This document shows, piece by piece, positions 53,353 to 61,659 of a stretch of DNA of 64,000 nt (the stretch's first letter is position 1; each line of letters opens with the position of its first letter). The translations under genes and the position numbers were made by a program. The stretch comes from JBMZCV01 sp049613665 (GTDB taxonomy: Bacteria; Bacteroidota; Bacteroidia; Chitinophagales; UBA2359). Location of the stretch: NCBI GenBank assembly GCA_049613665.1, contig JBMZCV010000001.1, forward strand, positions 47,252 to 111,251. Reading direction: 5' to 3'. Below the pieces are notes generated by a model. The model made no database searches, was not told where the DNA came from, and was given only the letters and a program-made list of their open reading frames with translations.

Positions 53353-55134
53353 TTATTCAGCACTTTGTTTCAAAGCAAATTTCGATTCATCATATCCAGG
53401 CCGTGCTACATAAGTATCAGCATTATCGAAACGATTGTGAATAGCGATACGCTCTCGTGGCGACATCAAAAATACATAAGGCTGGTCTTCATAAATCAAC
53501 TCTTGAATACGCATATATAATTTTGCACGCTCTCCCTCATCAATAGTTTCTCTGATTTTGTCGATAATTCTATCTGATTCTTCATTGCCAAAACCTACTT
53601 GATTGCTACCATCTGGAGAATCTGACGATGTATGCCAAATTTGTTTCATATCATCTGGCATAGGCGATTGTACCCAACCCAAACATTTCAAATCAAATTC
53701 ACGTCTTTTGTTTTTCTCTAAAAATACAGTCCATTCCAAAATTTCAACTTCTATTTCGATACCTGCACGCTTGGCATTTTCTTTCAACAAAATACCGATA
53801 TTTTTACGATGCTCACGCCCAGCATTTGTTGTATATTTGAGCTTCATTTCCATTTTTTTACCATCAACTATTTTATCAACAATACCATTATTATCGGTAT
53901 CTTCCCAGCCAGCTTCTTTCAACAAACCAACAGCTTTTTCTACATCATAATTGATTCGTTTCAAGTTTTTGTTGTAGTAAGATTTTGAAGGGTGAATAGG
54001 CCCTGTAACAGGCTCGCCCAATCCATATAACAAAACATCAATTATTTCGTTAGTATTTACTAAATGTGCAATAGCACGACGCACACGCTTATCTTCCAAA
54101 CGAGGGTTTTTGCGGTTGAAACCGATATAGTCATAAGCCAAATGCACAGGAGAGTGCAGATTGAAAAGGCTATTAAATAGTTTATTTTTCTTCAAATCAA
54201 CAAAATCGCTTGGACGCATCGAACGAGACAAATCAATTTTTTCGCTCTTCATTTCCGATACCGTAGCCGTCCAATCTGTTCGCACTTTATACACGATTTT
54301 CGTTGGATTAACCTTTAATGCTGGCACTTTATCACCCCACCAATTTTTCTTTTTCGTCAAAACAATTTGCTGGCCTGTCTCCCACTCCGTAAATTCGTAT
54401 GGCCCTGAACCTACAACAAATCCTTTTTCTCTTGCAAATTTTGAAGAATTAAATTCTTTAGCAAACTCTTGAATTTTAGGGTTATTTAAAAATTTGTCTT
54501 TATTTTTTGTATCATTCAATTCCTTTAATTTAAAATCTTTCATCAAACCTTTTGGGTCATAAACATACTCTGGATAAATCGTATAACCACTAAAAGCTTC
54601 TGCCAAAAAGTAAGGTTTTTTAGCAAAAACCGTAAATTTCTTAGGATTGTTAGCATCAATTTTTACATCATCAATAAATTCCATATATGGGCGAATATTT
54701 GCCGCTTGTACTTTAGGATTTTTGATAATTTTCATCGTAAAAACATAGTCGGAAGCCAAAATCGGCTTGCCATTATCCCAAGTTGCCTCTGGACGTATTT
54801 CATAAGTCAATGACATACCACCTGCATATTCGCCTTCTGTTACATTCTTAATTTCTGGACGGCTAACAGCTAGTTGTCCTTCAAACTCTAAGGTTTTGAA
54901 ATTAGTGGTCAGCAAGCCCCAAAAAATATTGCCTTCTACATAAGTTGAATTAGCACTTGAAGACAAAACTGGATTAAGTTTATCACAATCTGTTAATTCA
55001 TGCATTGTAACAGAAGGGTCATCAAGTTTTGTGCTTGTTGTTGGCCCATCAGATTTGCTACCACTACAAGCAGCAAACATAAACGATACAACACAACACA
55101 AAGCTAGTAAAGTTTTGTTGGTATGTATTTTCAT
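53353..55134 (-). CDS. Oligopeptide/dipeptide ABC transporter substrate-binding lipoprotein
   Basis: 593 residues. Lipoprotein signal (MKIHTNKTLLALCCVVSFMF, lipobox FAAC, Cys about 23). Family 5 solute-binding fold throughout: YVEGNIFWGLLTTNFKTLEF, SLTYEIRPEATWDNGKPILA, VRRAIAHLVNTNEI, WEDTDNNGIVDKIVDGKKME and the C-terminal LYMRIQELIYEDQPYVFL. Captures peptides and hands them to the DppB/DppC pair encoded downstream. It is separated from the permease genes by a 925-bp repeat-filled gap, so co-transcription is uncertain. Confidence 0.95.
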   Translation of the reverse strand: MKIHTNKTLLALCCVVSFMFAACSGSKSDGPTTSTKLDDPSVTMHELTDCDKLNPVLSSSANSTYVEGNIFWGLLTTNFKTLEFEGQLAVSRPEIKNVTEGEYAGGMSLTYEIRPEATWDNGKPILASDYVFTMKIIKNPKVQAANIRPYMEFIDDVKIDANNPKKFTVFAKKPYFLAEAFSGYTIYPEYVYDPKGLMKDFKLKELNDTKNKDKFLNNPKIQEFAKEFNSSKFAREKGFVVGSGPYEFTEWETGQQIVLTKKKNWWGDKVPALKVNPTKIVYKVRTDWTATVSEMKSEKIDLSRSMRPSDFVDLKKNKLFNSLFNLHSPVHLAYDYIGFNRKNPRLEDKRVRRAIAHLVNTNEIIDVLLYGLGEPVTGPIHPSKSYYNKNLKRINYDVEKAVGLLKEAGWEDTDNNGIVDKIVDGKKMEMKLKYTTNAGREHRKNIGILLKENAKRAGIEIEVEILEWTVFLEKNKRREFDLKCLGWVQSPMPDDMKQIWHTSSDSPDGSNQVGFGNEESDRIIDKIRETIDEGERAKLYMRIQELIYEDQPYVFLMSPRERIAIHNRFDNADTYVARPGYDESKFALKQSAE

Positions 55135-55319
55135 TGTTAAATTTTTTGTTTTAATAAAATTAGAATTGTTATGTAAAAAACTGCTTTAAAGATAATACTT
55201 TTTTGCAATAAACTGAATTATAATGCAAGCTTATTCTAGCAATTTCTTTTCTTTTGTGTGAGTAATATTGAGATAAATAAAGGTAGTAAATAAGATTTTA
55301 ATATTAGAAAGACATAGTT

Positions 55320-56246
55320 TTAGCCCAAAAAGTCAATATTTCGCTTCAAACCAGTATATTTTGTGCGTTTCACGGCAGTTTTTCTAAAAATTTCGTTAAA
55401 AACCTCTTTTGTCAATTCTTGCCATTCTTGCTTTTTCAGATGTAGCAAATCTTTGTGTGGTTCAAAAAAAGGCTCGTTGTGTTTTTTTGCAAAGCGATTC
55501 CAAGGGCAAACATCTTGGCAAATATCGCAGCCAAACATCCAATTATCAAACTTTCCTGCCATTTCGCTAGGCAAGCTTTCTTTCAGTTCTATCGTAAAAT
55601 AGGAAATACAACGACTGCCATCAACTACTTTGTTTTCGACAATCGCATCGGTAGGGCAAGCATCTATGCAGCGTGTGCAAGTACCACAATAATCTTTTAT
55701 TGGGCTGTCTGCCACAAGTTCGAGGTCGCTGATGAGTTCGGCGAGAAAAAAAAATGAACCTTGCTGCCGAGTGATGAGTAAAGAGTTTTTGCCTATCCAA
55801 CCCAAACCGCTACGCTCTGCCCAAGCACGTTCCATGACAGGAGCAGAATCGACGAAAACTCTGCCGTTTATCTCGCCAATCTCTTCATTGATAAACTGCA
55901 CCAGCTTTCTCAACTTGTCTTTTATCACAAAATGATAATCTTTTCCATAAGCATATTTCGAGATTTTAGGAGCGGTTTCATCTTCTTGCTTCTCTGGCGT
56001 GTAGTAAGTATAGAGCAAACTTACCACCGACTTTGCCCCTTCTACCAACTTTGTTGGGTCTAAACGTTTGTCAAAATGATTGGCCATATATGCCATTTTG
56101 CCATGATAATTTCTACTGAGCCATTCTTCGAGATGGCCAGCTTCTTTTTCTAGAAATTCGGCTTTCGAAACGCCTACAAATTGGAACCCTAAACGATGTG
56201 CTTCTTGCTTTATTAAAGCAGTATGCTTTTCTTTTAAATTTTGCAT
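55320..56246 (-). CDS. queG: Epoxyqueuosine reductase
   Basis: 308 residues. N-terminal cobalamin-binding part (YHGKMAYMANHFDKRLDPTK, then VFVDSAPVMERAWAERSGLG and WIGKNSLLI), then two 4Fe-4S motifs CGTCTRCIDACPTDAI and CDICQDVCPWNRF. Catalyses the last step of queuosine formation in tRNA. This is the short form without the C-terminal HEAT-like repeats of the Escherichia coli enzyme, common in the phylum. Single gene. Confidence 0.97.
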   Translation of the reverse strand: MQNLKEKHTALIKQEAHRLGFQFVGVSKAEFLEKEAGHLEEWLSRNYHGKMAYMANHFDKRLDPTKLVEGAKSVVSLLYTYYTPEKQEDETAPKISKYAYGKDYHFVIKDKLRKLVQFINEEIGEINGRVFVDSAPVMERAWAERSGLGWIGKNSLLITRQQGSFFFLAELISDLELVADSPIKDYCGTCTRCIDACPTDAIVENKVVDGSRCISYFTIELKESLPSEMAGKFDNWMFGCDICQDVCPWNRFAKKHNEPFFEPHKDLLHLKKQEWQELTKEVFNEIFRKTAVKRTKYTGLKRNIDFLG

Positions 56247-56416
56247 TTGATTAGTACACTGTAAATTATGTCAATCTTTAATTTTTTTTTGAAAAAATGA
56301 GAACGCTCGCCATTGCTTTGTGTTATCGACAGCAACTAAAAGGTATAACTTTATATTTTGGCTTATTTTGCTCTGCCAGCTTTTTAGTTTTTTTACCCAA
56401 AAGCTAAACACAAATT

Positions 56417-56953
56417 TTATTCAAAAGTAATAAATCTCACAGGCACATCATTTGTGAGCCAGACATTGTTTGCCGATAAATAAAATTTGCTACCATTTTC
56501 CAACATTCCCAAACAATCTATTTTCAAAACCGTAGGCACACCATGCCTCGTACCCACACTTTTAGCGATATGAATATCTTTTGATAAATGAACATGCTGC
56601 CGTTTCATTTTTTTCAAGCCTTTTGCTCTTATATCTCTCAAATTCTTGTAAGCCGTACCATGATACAAAATAGCTGGCGGTATGCGTTCTCGCAGTTCCA
56701 AATTTACCTTTATAGAATGTCCTTGATTTGCTCTAATTTTGTTTTGTTTGGCATCAATCATAAAACGTTGTTTGTCATTTGTTTGAACAACCAATTCTAC
56801 TTCTTCACGACTTGCTGTTTTGCCTGCCGCTTGCATTTTTTCGAGCAATTCGTCCAAATCTACCCAACCTTTTTTATCCATTTTCAAACTTAAAGCATCT
56901 GGTTTATGTCTTAATACAAAACTCAAAAATTTGCTTAATTTCTTTTTATTCAT
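56417..56953 (-). CDS. kptA: RNA 2'-phosphotransferase (Tpt1/KptA family)
   Basis: 178 residues, full family length. Winged-helix N-terminus LSKFLSFVLRHKPDALSLKM with KKGWVDLDELL, and an ADP-ribosyltransferase-like C-terminal half: IRANQGHS, LYHGT, HVHLSKD and VLKIDCLGM. In eukaryotes the enzyme removes the 2'-phosphate left by tRNA splicing using NAD; the bacterial role is not settled. The Arg-His-Arg-Arg type active-site positions (R of LRH, R of IRANQGHS, H of YHGT region) appear present. Single gene with a repeat-filled upstream region. Confidence 0.96.
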   Translation of the reverse strand: MNKKKLSKFLSFVLRHKPDALSLKMDKKGWVDLDELLEKMQAAGKTASREEVELVVQTNDKQRFMIDAKQNKIRANQGHSIKVNLELRERIPPAILYHGTAYKNLRDIRAKGLKKMKRQHVHLSKDIHIAKSVGTRHGVPTVLKIDCLGMLENGSKFYLSANNVWLTNDVPVRFITFE

Positions 56954-56991
56954 TTTTATATAACTATTTTTATTTATAATTATTCAGAAAT

Positions 56992-57273
56992 CAATGATTC
57001 GGACATTTTTTATAACAATTTTCAGTTTAATAAAAAAAATCCTTTTGGCAAGCGAAACATACTATTTTTCAATTCCAAAGGCCAGTAAATTTGCAAATAT
57101 TGGCTGCCTTAGCCTAAAAAAAATAGTATGTTTAAGTAGTCGGACAGATTTATTCTACAAATTGTGAAAACTAACACGCTGAATATCAATGCGTTAGCAA
57201 CGAATCGTCCTTTATCAAATAGTGCTTGGCACTTAAACCTTTGATAGAAAATGTATAAATGTCCGAACTATTG
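56992..57273. repeat. 180-bp CAATnnTTCGGACATTT element, copy C, interrupted by a 104-bp element
   Basis: Left end CAATGATTCGGACATTT, core hairpin AACATACTATTTTT / AAATAGTATGTT, then the element at 57132-57236 breaks the sequence GTTTAAG-CCTTTGAT seen intact in copies A, B and D. Right end ATGTCCGAACTATTG is intact. Confidence 0.93.
57132..57236. repeat. 104-bp-family element nested in copy C
   Basis: TTAAGTAGTCGGACAGATTT to AGTGCTTGGCACTTAA, 103 of 105 positions the same as 49294-49399 by eye. Its terminal TTAA overlaps the host TTTAAG. Confidence 0.93.
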
Positions 57274-57917
57274 AGAAATAGGCTTTTGAAATAAAAAAAA
57301 TTTTTTTTACCAAAATTACTAATCTTGAATAGTTACTTTTATTTTCTTCTTTCAAATTAAGCGATATAATAAGGCTTTTTTTTGAAATTTACTTTCTAGT
57401 TGGCTTTTTTTAGCTAAAAAAATAAAAATAATAAACCATAGCCTAATATTTTTATTCTAATATTTTTTGAATGTTACCAAATACCTTGTAAATTAAGTTG
57501 CTGCAAATTTTCAAGACATGAGAAATCACATATTTCTAAAAAGGCAATAAGCCATCATTTTTTATAGTTGGCTCTTTTGGCTAAAAAATAAGTCATTTCT
57601 AATTTGTTATTGAACAACAAAGTATTTTTTTCATCTCAAAAAAACATACTTAGATAGTTACATCTAAACTTAGAACAAATATTAAAAAAATGTTTGACTA
57701 AGAACTTGTAAACATCAAGTAAATATATTAATTTTAGGTTTTGAGTGCCAAGCACTATTTATATAAAGAGTCGATTTTTGCTAATGTACTGATAATCAAC
57801 GAATTAGGTTTCATCATTTGTAGCGTAAATCTATTCCATCACTTATGACACACACTAAATATACACACTATATTATATGCAAGCTATAACTTACATATAA
57901 TTATAACAAGCAAAAAA

Positions 57918-58778
57918 ATGAAATTACTTGCTTTTTTTTTATCACTAACCTGTTCTGTTAGTCTTTTGGCACAAATAGGTTATTCGGGATTTATCAATAA
58001 ATATCCGATTACGTTAGTTTCCGATGCTTATTCAGATGGCGTTGTAAAAGCCATTTATGCGTATAATAAATATGATACGCCCATTCCAATTCAAGGTATT
58101 TTGAAAGAAAATAGGTTGGAATTGTATGAAAAAGACGAAAATGGACTTGTTGTTGCAATTTTCACTTTTGAGAATTTTGATGTTGCTGCTCCGCAACTTT
58201 TAGGAACATGGACAAATCGAAAAACACAAAAAACGCTAGATGTTCAGCTTTCTAAAGATTTTGATGTTGAAGACAAAGAAAGTTGGGAAGAAATTGAACT
58301 TCTGCAAGAAGCGTCCAACAAATATCACTATTTCAAGCTTTTGATAACAAAAGAAAGTGGCGTGAGTAGCGTAAAAATTTTTGAGAAAGGTACTGATAAA
58401 CTGTTTCAGTCTTTTGAAGTGAAATCGGCTCGTTTAGGCCTCAACAATGTTTTGATTGATGACTACAATTTTGATGGAATCAATGATTTTTCGGTTTTCT
58501 TACAAAATTTTGCAGGGCCAAATACTAGCAGTGCTTATTTTTTGAAAAATCCGAAAACTAGACAGTATTTTTTGAGCAATATAAAAGGTACTTCGCTAGA
58601 ATTTAATCACGAAGAAGAAACGATTATTGAACGAAATAGCTCTGGAGCAGGTAGCACTATTACAACGACCATTTATAAATTGCGAGACAATGAAATGATT
58701 GTCATTGAGGCTTTTTGCTATACTTGGGATAGCGAAGTGCAAGAACTTATCGAACAGCAAATGGATGAATGTGAGTAA
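57918..58778 (+). CDS. Exported protein of unknown function with an FG-GAP/XAC2610-like C-terminal half
   Basis: 286 residues. Clear Sec signal (MKLLAFFLSLTCSVSLLAQ). Residues 20-110 look like a small beta-barrel (YSGFINKYPITLVSDAYSDG, IQGILKENRLELYEK). The second half contains LIDDYNFDGINDFSVFLQN, a calcium-loop-like DxNxDGxxD motif of the kind seen in XAC2610-type and FG-GAP proteins. Probably periplasmic or surface-located; no activity can be given. Single gene followed by a terminator. Confidence 0.75.
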   Translation: MKLLAFFLSLTCSVSLLAQIGYSGFINKYPITLVSDAYSDGVVKAIYAYNKYDTPIPIQGILKENRLELYEKDENGLVVAIFTFENFDVAAPQLLGTWTNRKTQKTLDVQLSKDFDVEDKESWEEIELLQEASNKYHYFKLLITKESGVSSVKIFEKGTDKLFQSFEVKSARLGLNNVLIDDYNFDGINDFSVFLQNFAGPNTSSAYFLKNPKTRQYFLSNIKGTSLEFNHEEETIIERNSSGAGSTITTTIYKLRDNEMIVIEAFCYTWDSEVQELIEQQMDECE

Positions 58779-58801
58779 AAAAACATTTATTTCCTCTTTA
58801 G

Positions 58802-58843
58802 AAAAAGCCTAAAAGTAACATAATTTGTTATTTTTAGGCTTTT
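58802..58843 (+). terminator. Terminator after the exported protein gene
   Basis: AAAAAGCCTAAAA, TAACA and the inverted TGTTA, TTTTTAGGCTTTT form a strong hairpin just after the stop at 58778. It lies 38 bp before the next gene. Confidence 0.85.
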
Positions 58844-58880
58844 CTAATTTTTGAGCAAAAAAAATATAAACAAAAAAAAC

Positions 58881-59348
58881 ATGAGCAAAAAAAATCAAAT
58901 GTTGGTCGCTTTAATGGCCGAATATAAACGTGCTGTTTCAGATTATCAAAAAGTGTTGGAAAATGTATCGCAAGCAGAATTTGTGGAAATAAAAGATGCA
59001 GCGACCAAAGACCCTGATTGTCATTCTATCCAAACTGTTAGCACACATATTGTGCGTTCTGGCTATGGATATGCCAATTATATCAATGCTGCGATTGAGA
59101 AAGAAGGTTGGAAATATGAAAAAACAGTAGCAAGTCCGACAGTTTGCATTGAGGAATTGAACAAAATGTTGGATTATAACGAAACAACTTTTGAAAATAT
59201 TTATGGCAAAACAAATGGCGAATTAGCGATTTATTCTTTTAAAGTAAGCTGGGGAGTCACTTATGATTTGGAACAGTTGCTAGAACATGCTATCGTTCAT
59301 ATTTTGCGACATAGAAGGCAAGTAGAAATTTTTTTGAAAATCTCTTAA
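58881..59348 (+). CDS. DinB-like four-helix-bundle protein
   Basis: 155 residues from the ATG at 58881; an upstream TTG at 58851 would add ten residues formed by a duplicated TGAGCAAAAAAAAT word and is rejected. Helical throughout, with the spaced histidines of the DinB/YfiT metal site: HSIQTVSTHIVRSGYGYANY and LEHAIVHILRHRRQVEIFL. Such proteins bind a metal and often act as thiol-dependent transferases or damage-inducible hydrolases; the reaction here is unknown. guaA begins 52 bp downstream with its own promoter element. Confidence 0.83.
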   Translation: MSKKNQMLVALMAEYKRAVSDYQKVLENVSQAEFVEIKDAATKDPDCHSIQTVSTHIVRSGYGYANYINAAIEKEGWKYEKTVASPTVCIEELNKMLDYNETTFENIYGKTNGELAIYSFKVSWGVTYDLEQLLEHAIVHILRHRRQVEIFLKIS

Positions 59349-59369
59349 AAAATAAACCTACAAAATATA

Positions 59370-59377
59370 TAACTTTG
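59370..59377 (+). promoter_or_regulatory. -7 element for guaA
   Basis: TAACTTTG (consensus TAnnTTTG) 23 bp before the GTG start, followed by CGG. No recognisable -33 TTTG. Confidence 0.5.
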
Positions 59378-59400
59378 CGGCTCACAAAAATACTAAAAAA

Positions 59401-60942
59401 GTGAAGCAACAACACGAATTGATTATCGTTCTCGATTTTGGCGCACAATACAAGCAGCTCATTGCACGCCGAGTCAGAGAAGCCAACGTATATTGCGAAG
59501 TGCTGCCTTTCGACACGCCTATCAGCGAAATAAAAGCCAAAAGTCCGAAAGGTATTATTTTTACAGGCGGGCCAAGCGTAGTTTACGAAAAAGACGCTCC
59601 TATTGTCGACTCTGCAATTTTCGATTTGGGCATTCCTATTCTCGGCATCTGCTACGGCGCTCAATTGATTGGGCATTTGTTGGGTGGAAAAGTCGCAAAG
59701 GCCGAACATCGAGAGTATGGACGCAAAGTATTGAAAACTACTCAAAAACATCAAATCTTCGCTGGCGTAGAAACAGAAACCACTTGCTGGATGAGTCATA
59801 CTTATTATGTGAGTGAGCCTCCTCAAGATTTTGATGTGATTGCCGAAACAGATACTTGCCCAATTGCGGCTTTTGCGAGCGACAAACAGCAAGTTTATGG
59901 CGTTCAGTTTCACCCAGAAGTTGTACATACGCCCAAAGGCACGCAAATGTTGAGAAACTTTTTGCTCAATATCTGCTGTTGCAAAGGCGATTGGATTATG
60001 AGCAATTTTGCGAACATTACCATTGAAGCTTTGCGTAAAAAAATAGGCGACAAAAAAGTTTTATGCGGACTTTCTGGCGGTGTTGATTCATCGGTGGCTG
60101 CTATGTTGATTTACAAAGCCGTAGGAAAGCAATTGACGTGCATTTTTGTTGATCATGGTTTGTTGCGAAAAAATGAAGGCGACGAAGTAGAAGAAATTTT
60201 CGGCAAACAATACGATTTCAATTTGCAAAGAGTGAATGCTCAAAAGCAATTTTTGGATGCTTTGGCTGGCGTGAGCGACCCAGAACGCAAAAGAAAAATC
60301 ATTGGAAAAGAGTTTATTGATGTGTTTGAGGCAGAAGCAAAAAAACTTGGAAAAGTAGATTTTTTGGTACAAGGCACGATTTATCCAGATGTGATAGAAA
60401 GTGGTACGAAAAATGCGGCTGTTATCAAAAGTCATCACAACGTAGGCGGCTTGCCAGACCATGTAGATTTTGAGGAAATAGTAGAACCTTTGCGTGATTT
60501 GTTCAAAGACGAAGTACGAGAATTAGGCCGTGCCATTGGTTTGCCAGACCATTTAGTAGATAGACAGCCATTTCCAGGCCCTGGCTTGGCGATTCGGATT
60601 ATTGGCGATATTACGGAAGATAAACTTGAAATCGTTAGAGAATCAGACCATATCTATAGAGAAGAAATCGCAAAAGCTGGCTGGGACAAAAAGATTTGGC
60701 AATATTTTACAGTTTTGACAGGTATTCGAAGCGTTGGCGTAATGGGCGATGAGCGAACTTATAGCAATACAGTTGGTTTGCGTGCCGTAACTAGCCTCGA
60801 TGGAATGACAGCAGATTGGGCTAGAATTCCTTATGATTTGCTCGAAAAAATATCTGCTCGAATAGTGAATGAGGTGCCAAACGTAAATAGAATCGTGTAT
60901 GACATCACGACGAAACCGCCTAGCACTATCGAGTGGGAATAG
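59401..60942 (+). CDS. guaA: GMP synthase (glutamine-hydrolysing)
   Basis: 513 residues starting with GTG at 59401; a stop lies upstream and no in-frame ATG fits. Class I glutamine amidotransferase domain (residues 1-190): LDFGAQYKQLIARRVRE, catalytic Cys in GICYGAQL near 81, His and Glu in VQFHPEV near 168. ATP pyrophosphatase domain with the P-loop LSGGVDSSVAA near 223, then the dimerisation domain with RQPFPGPGLAIRI and the C-terminal ITTKPPSTIEWE. Converts XMP to GMP in the cytoplasm. Confidence 0.98.
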   Translation: MKQQHELIIVLDFGAQYKQLIARRVREANVYCEVLPFDTPISEIKAKSPKGIIFTGGPSVVYEKDAPIVDSAIFDLGIPILGICYGAQLIGHLLGGKVAKAEHREYGRKVLKTTQKHQIFAGVETETTCWMSHTYYVSEPPQDFDVIAETDTCPIAAFASDKQQVYGVQFHPEVVHTPKGTQMLRNFLLNICCCKGDWIMSNFANITIEALRKKIGDKKVLCGLSGGVDSSVAAMLIYKAVGKQLTCIFVDHGLLRKNEGDEVEEIFGKQYDFNLQRVNAQKQFLDALAGVSDPERKRKIIGKEFIDVFEAEAKKLGKVDFLVQGTIYPDVIESGTKNAAVIKSHHNVGGLPDHVDFEEIVEPLRDLFKDEVRELGRAIGLPDHLVDRQPFPGPGLAIRIIGDITEDKLEIVRESDHIYREEIAKAGWDKKIWQYFTVLTGIRSVGVMGDERTYSNTVGLRAVTSLDGMTADWARIPYDLLEKISARIVNEVPNVNRIVYDITTKPPSTIEWE

Positions 60943-60974
60943 TTTTTTGTTTAACGAAAAAACTAATAAAAAGT

Positions 60975-61298
60975 TGTCATTACAAGCCTGCGAAGTAATC
61001 TGCAATTCCGTGCCGAAGGCGATAAAATGTCGTTTAACTTCATACCTACCATTTATCATTCTGAATAGCTTCCACTTTTTCACGCTGTTCAAAATATCAA
61101 AGGTTCTGACATTTTTTATAACAATTTTCGGTTTAATAAAAAAACTCCTTTTGGCAAGGGAAACATACTATTTTTCAGTTCAAAAGGCCATTAAATTTGA
61201 AAATATTGGCCGCCTTAGCCTAAAAAAAATAGTATGTTTAAGCCTTTGATAAAAAAGTGTGTAAATGTCCGAACCATTGAAAGATGTTCGCTATGACA
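60975..61298. repeat. TGTCATnGCGA-type repeat, copy 2, interrupted by a 180-bp element
   Basis: Left part 60975-61097 runs TGTCATTACAAGCCTGCGAA to GCTGTTCAAAATAT; right part 61280-61298 is AAAGATGTTCGCTATGACA. In the copy at 304-437 these parts are continuous (TTTGTTCAAAAGATGTTCGC). The interruption is the element at 61098-61279. Confidence 0.88.
61098..61279. repeat. Hairpin element with CAATnnTTCGGACATTT ends, copy D (182 bp), nested
   Basis: Left end CAAAGGTTCTGACATTT, right end AATGTCCGAACCATTG, internal AACATACTATTTTT / AAATAGTATGTT. Complete and inserted within another repeat. Confidence 0.92.
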
Positions 61299-61352
61299 AA
61301 AAGTCGGCAGCCTTTATTTGAGATGAAAAAATAGTACGTTTAAAAACACCTA

Positions 61353-61397
61353 TCCATCATTTTTACTTTCTTTCAAAAAAGTAAAAATGATGGATTT
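61353..61397 (+). terminator. Terminator downstream of guaA region
   Basis: TCCATCATTTTTACTTT and AAAGTAAAAATGATGGA form a perfect 17-bp stem followed by TTTTTC. It lies 410 bp after guaA; the intervening repeats may have pushed it away from the gene. Confidence 0.8.
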
Positions 61398-61522
61398 TTC
61401 ATGCAAAACAAACAGTTTAAATAAATAAATATATAAATAATTTTAAACAAAAAGATGAGTTTTGCAAAAAAAAGCTTCAAATATTTCTTTTTTTTAAGCC
61501 AAACGTTCCTTTTATTTATTTT

Positions 61523-61557
61523 TTTGTTGAAAAAAAAGAAAATTTATTTTACTTTTG
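61523..61557 (+). promoter_or_regulatory. Promoter of the glutamine synthetase gene
   Basis: TTTG at 61523-61526 and TACTTTTG at 61550-61557 (23-base spacer, slightly long), followed by CGG. The ATG lies 103 bp downstream, leaving room for a long leader. Confidence 0.6.
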
Positions 61558-61659
61558 CGGCTTCTTTATTATTCCTTATACAAAAGTAACTATTCATCTT
61601 GTGATATTTTTCATCTCAAAAATACACATCTAAATAGTTACATACAAAATAACATATTT

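Larger units (their letters stand above)
56954..57917. other. Gene-free interval of about 960 bp with nested repeats
   Basis: Holds the 180-bp element split by a 104-bp element (56992-57273), a GAAATCACATATTTC hairpin near 57520-57600 preceded by a TTGTAAATTAAGTTG end at 57486, and a diverged 104-bp-family copy at 57743-57848 (GTGCCAAGCACTATTTATAT, CTAATGTACTGATAATCA). Confidence 0.75.

Noticed and set aside
59290..59946. 218-codon minus-strand frame over the start of guaA
   Set aside because: Antisense of the glutamine amidotransferase domain; no recognisable protein features.
60941..60964. Palindrome AGTTTTTTGTT / AACGAAAAAACT overlapping the guaA stop
   Set aside because: Lacks a following T-run and has very few GC pairs; the better terminator is at 61353-61397.
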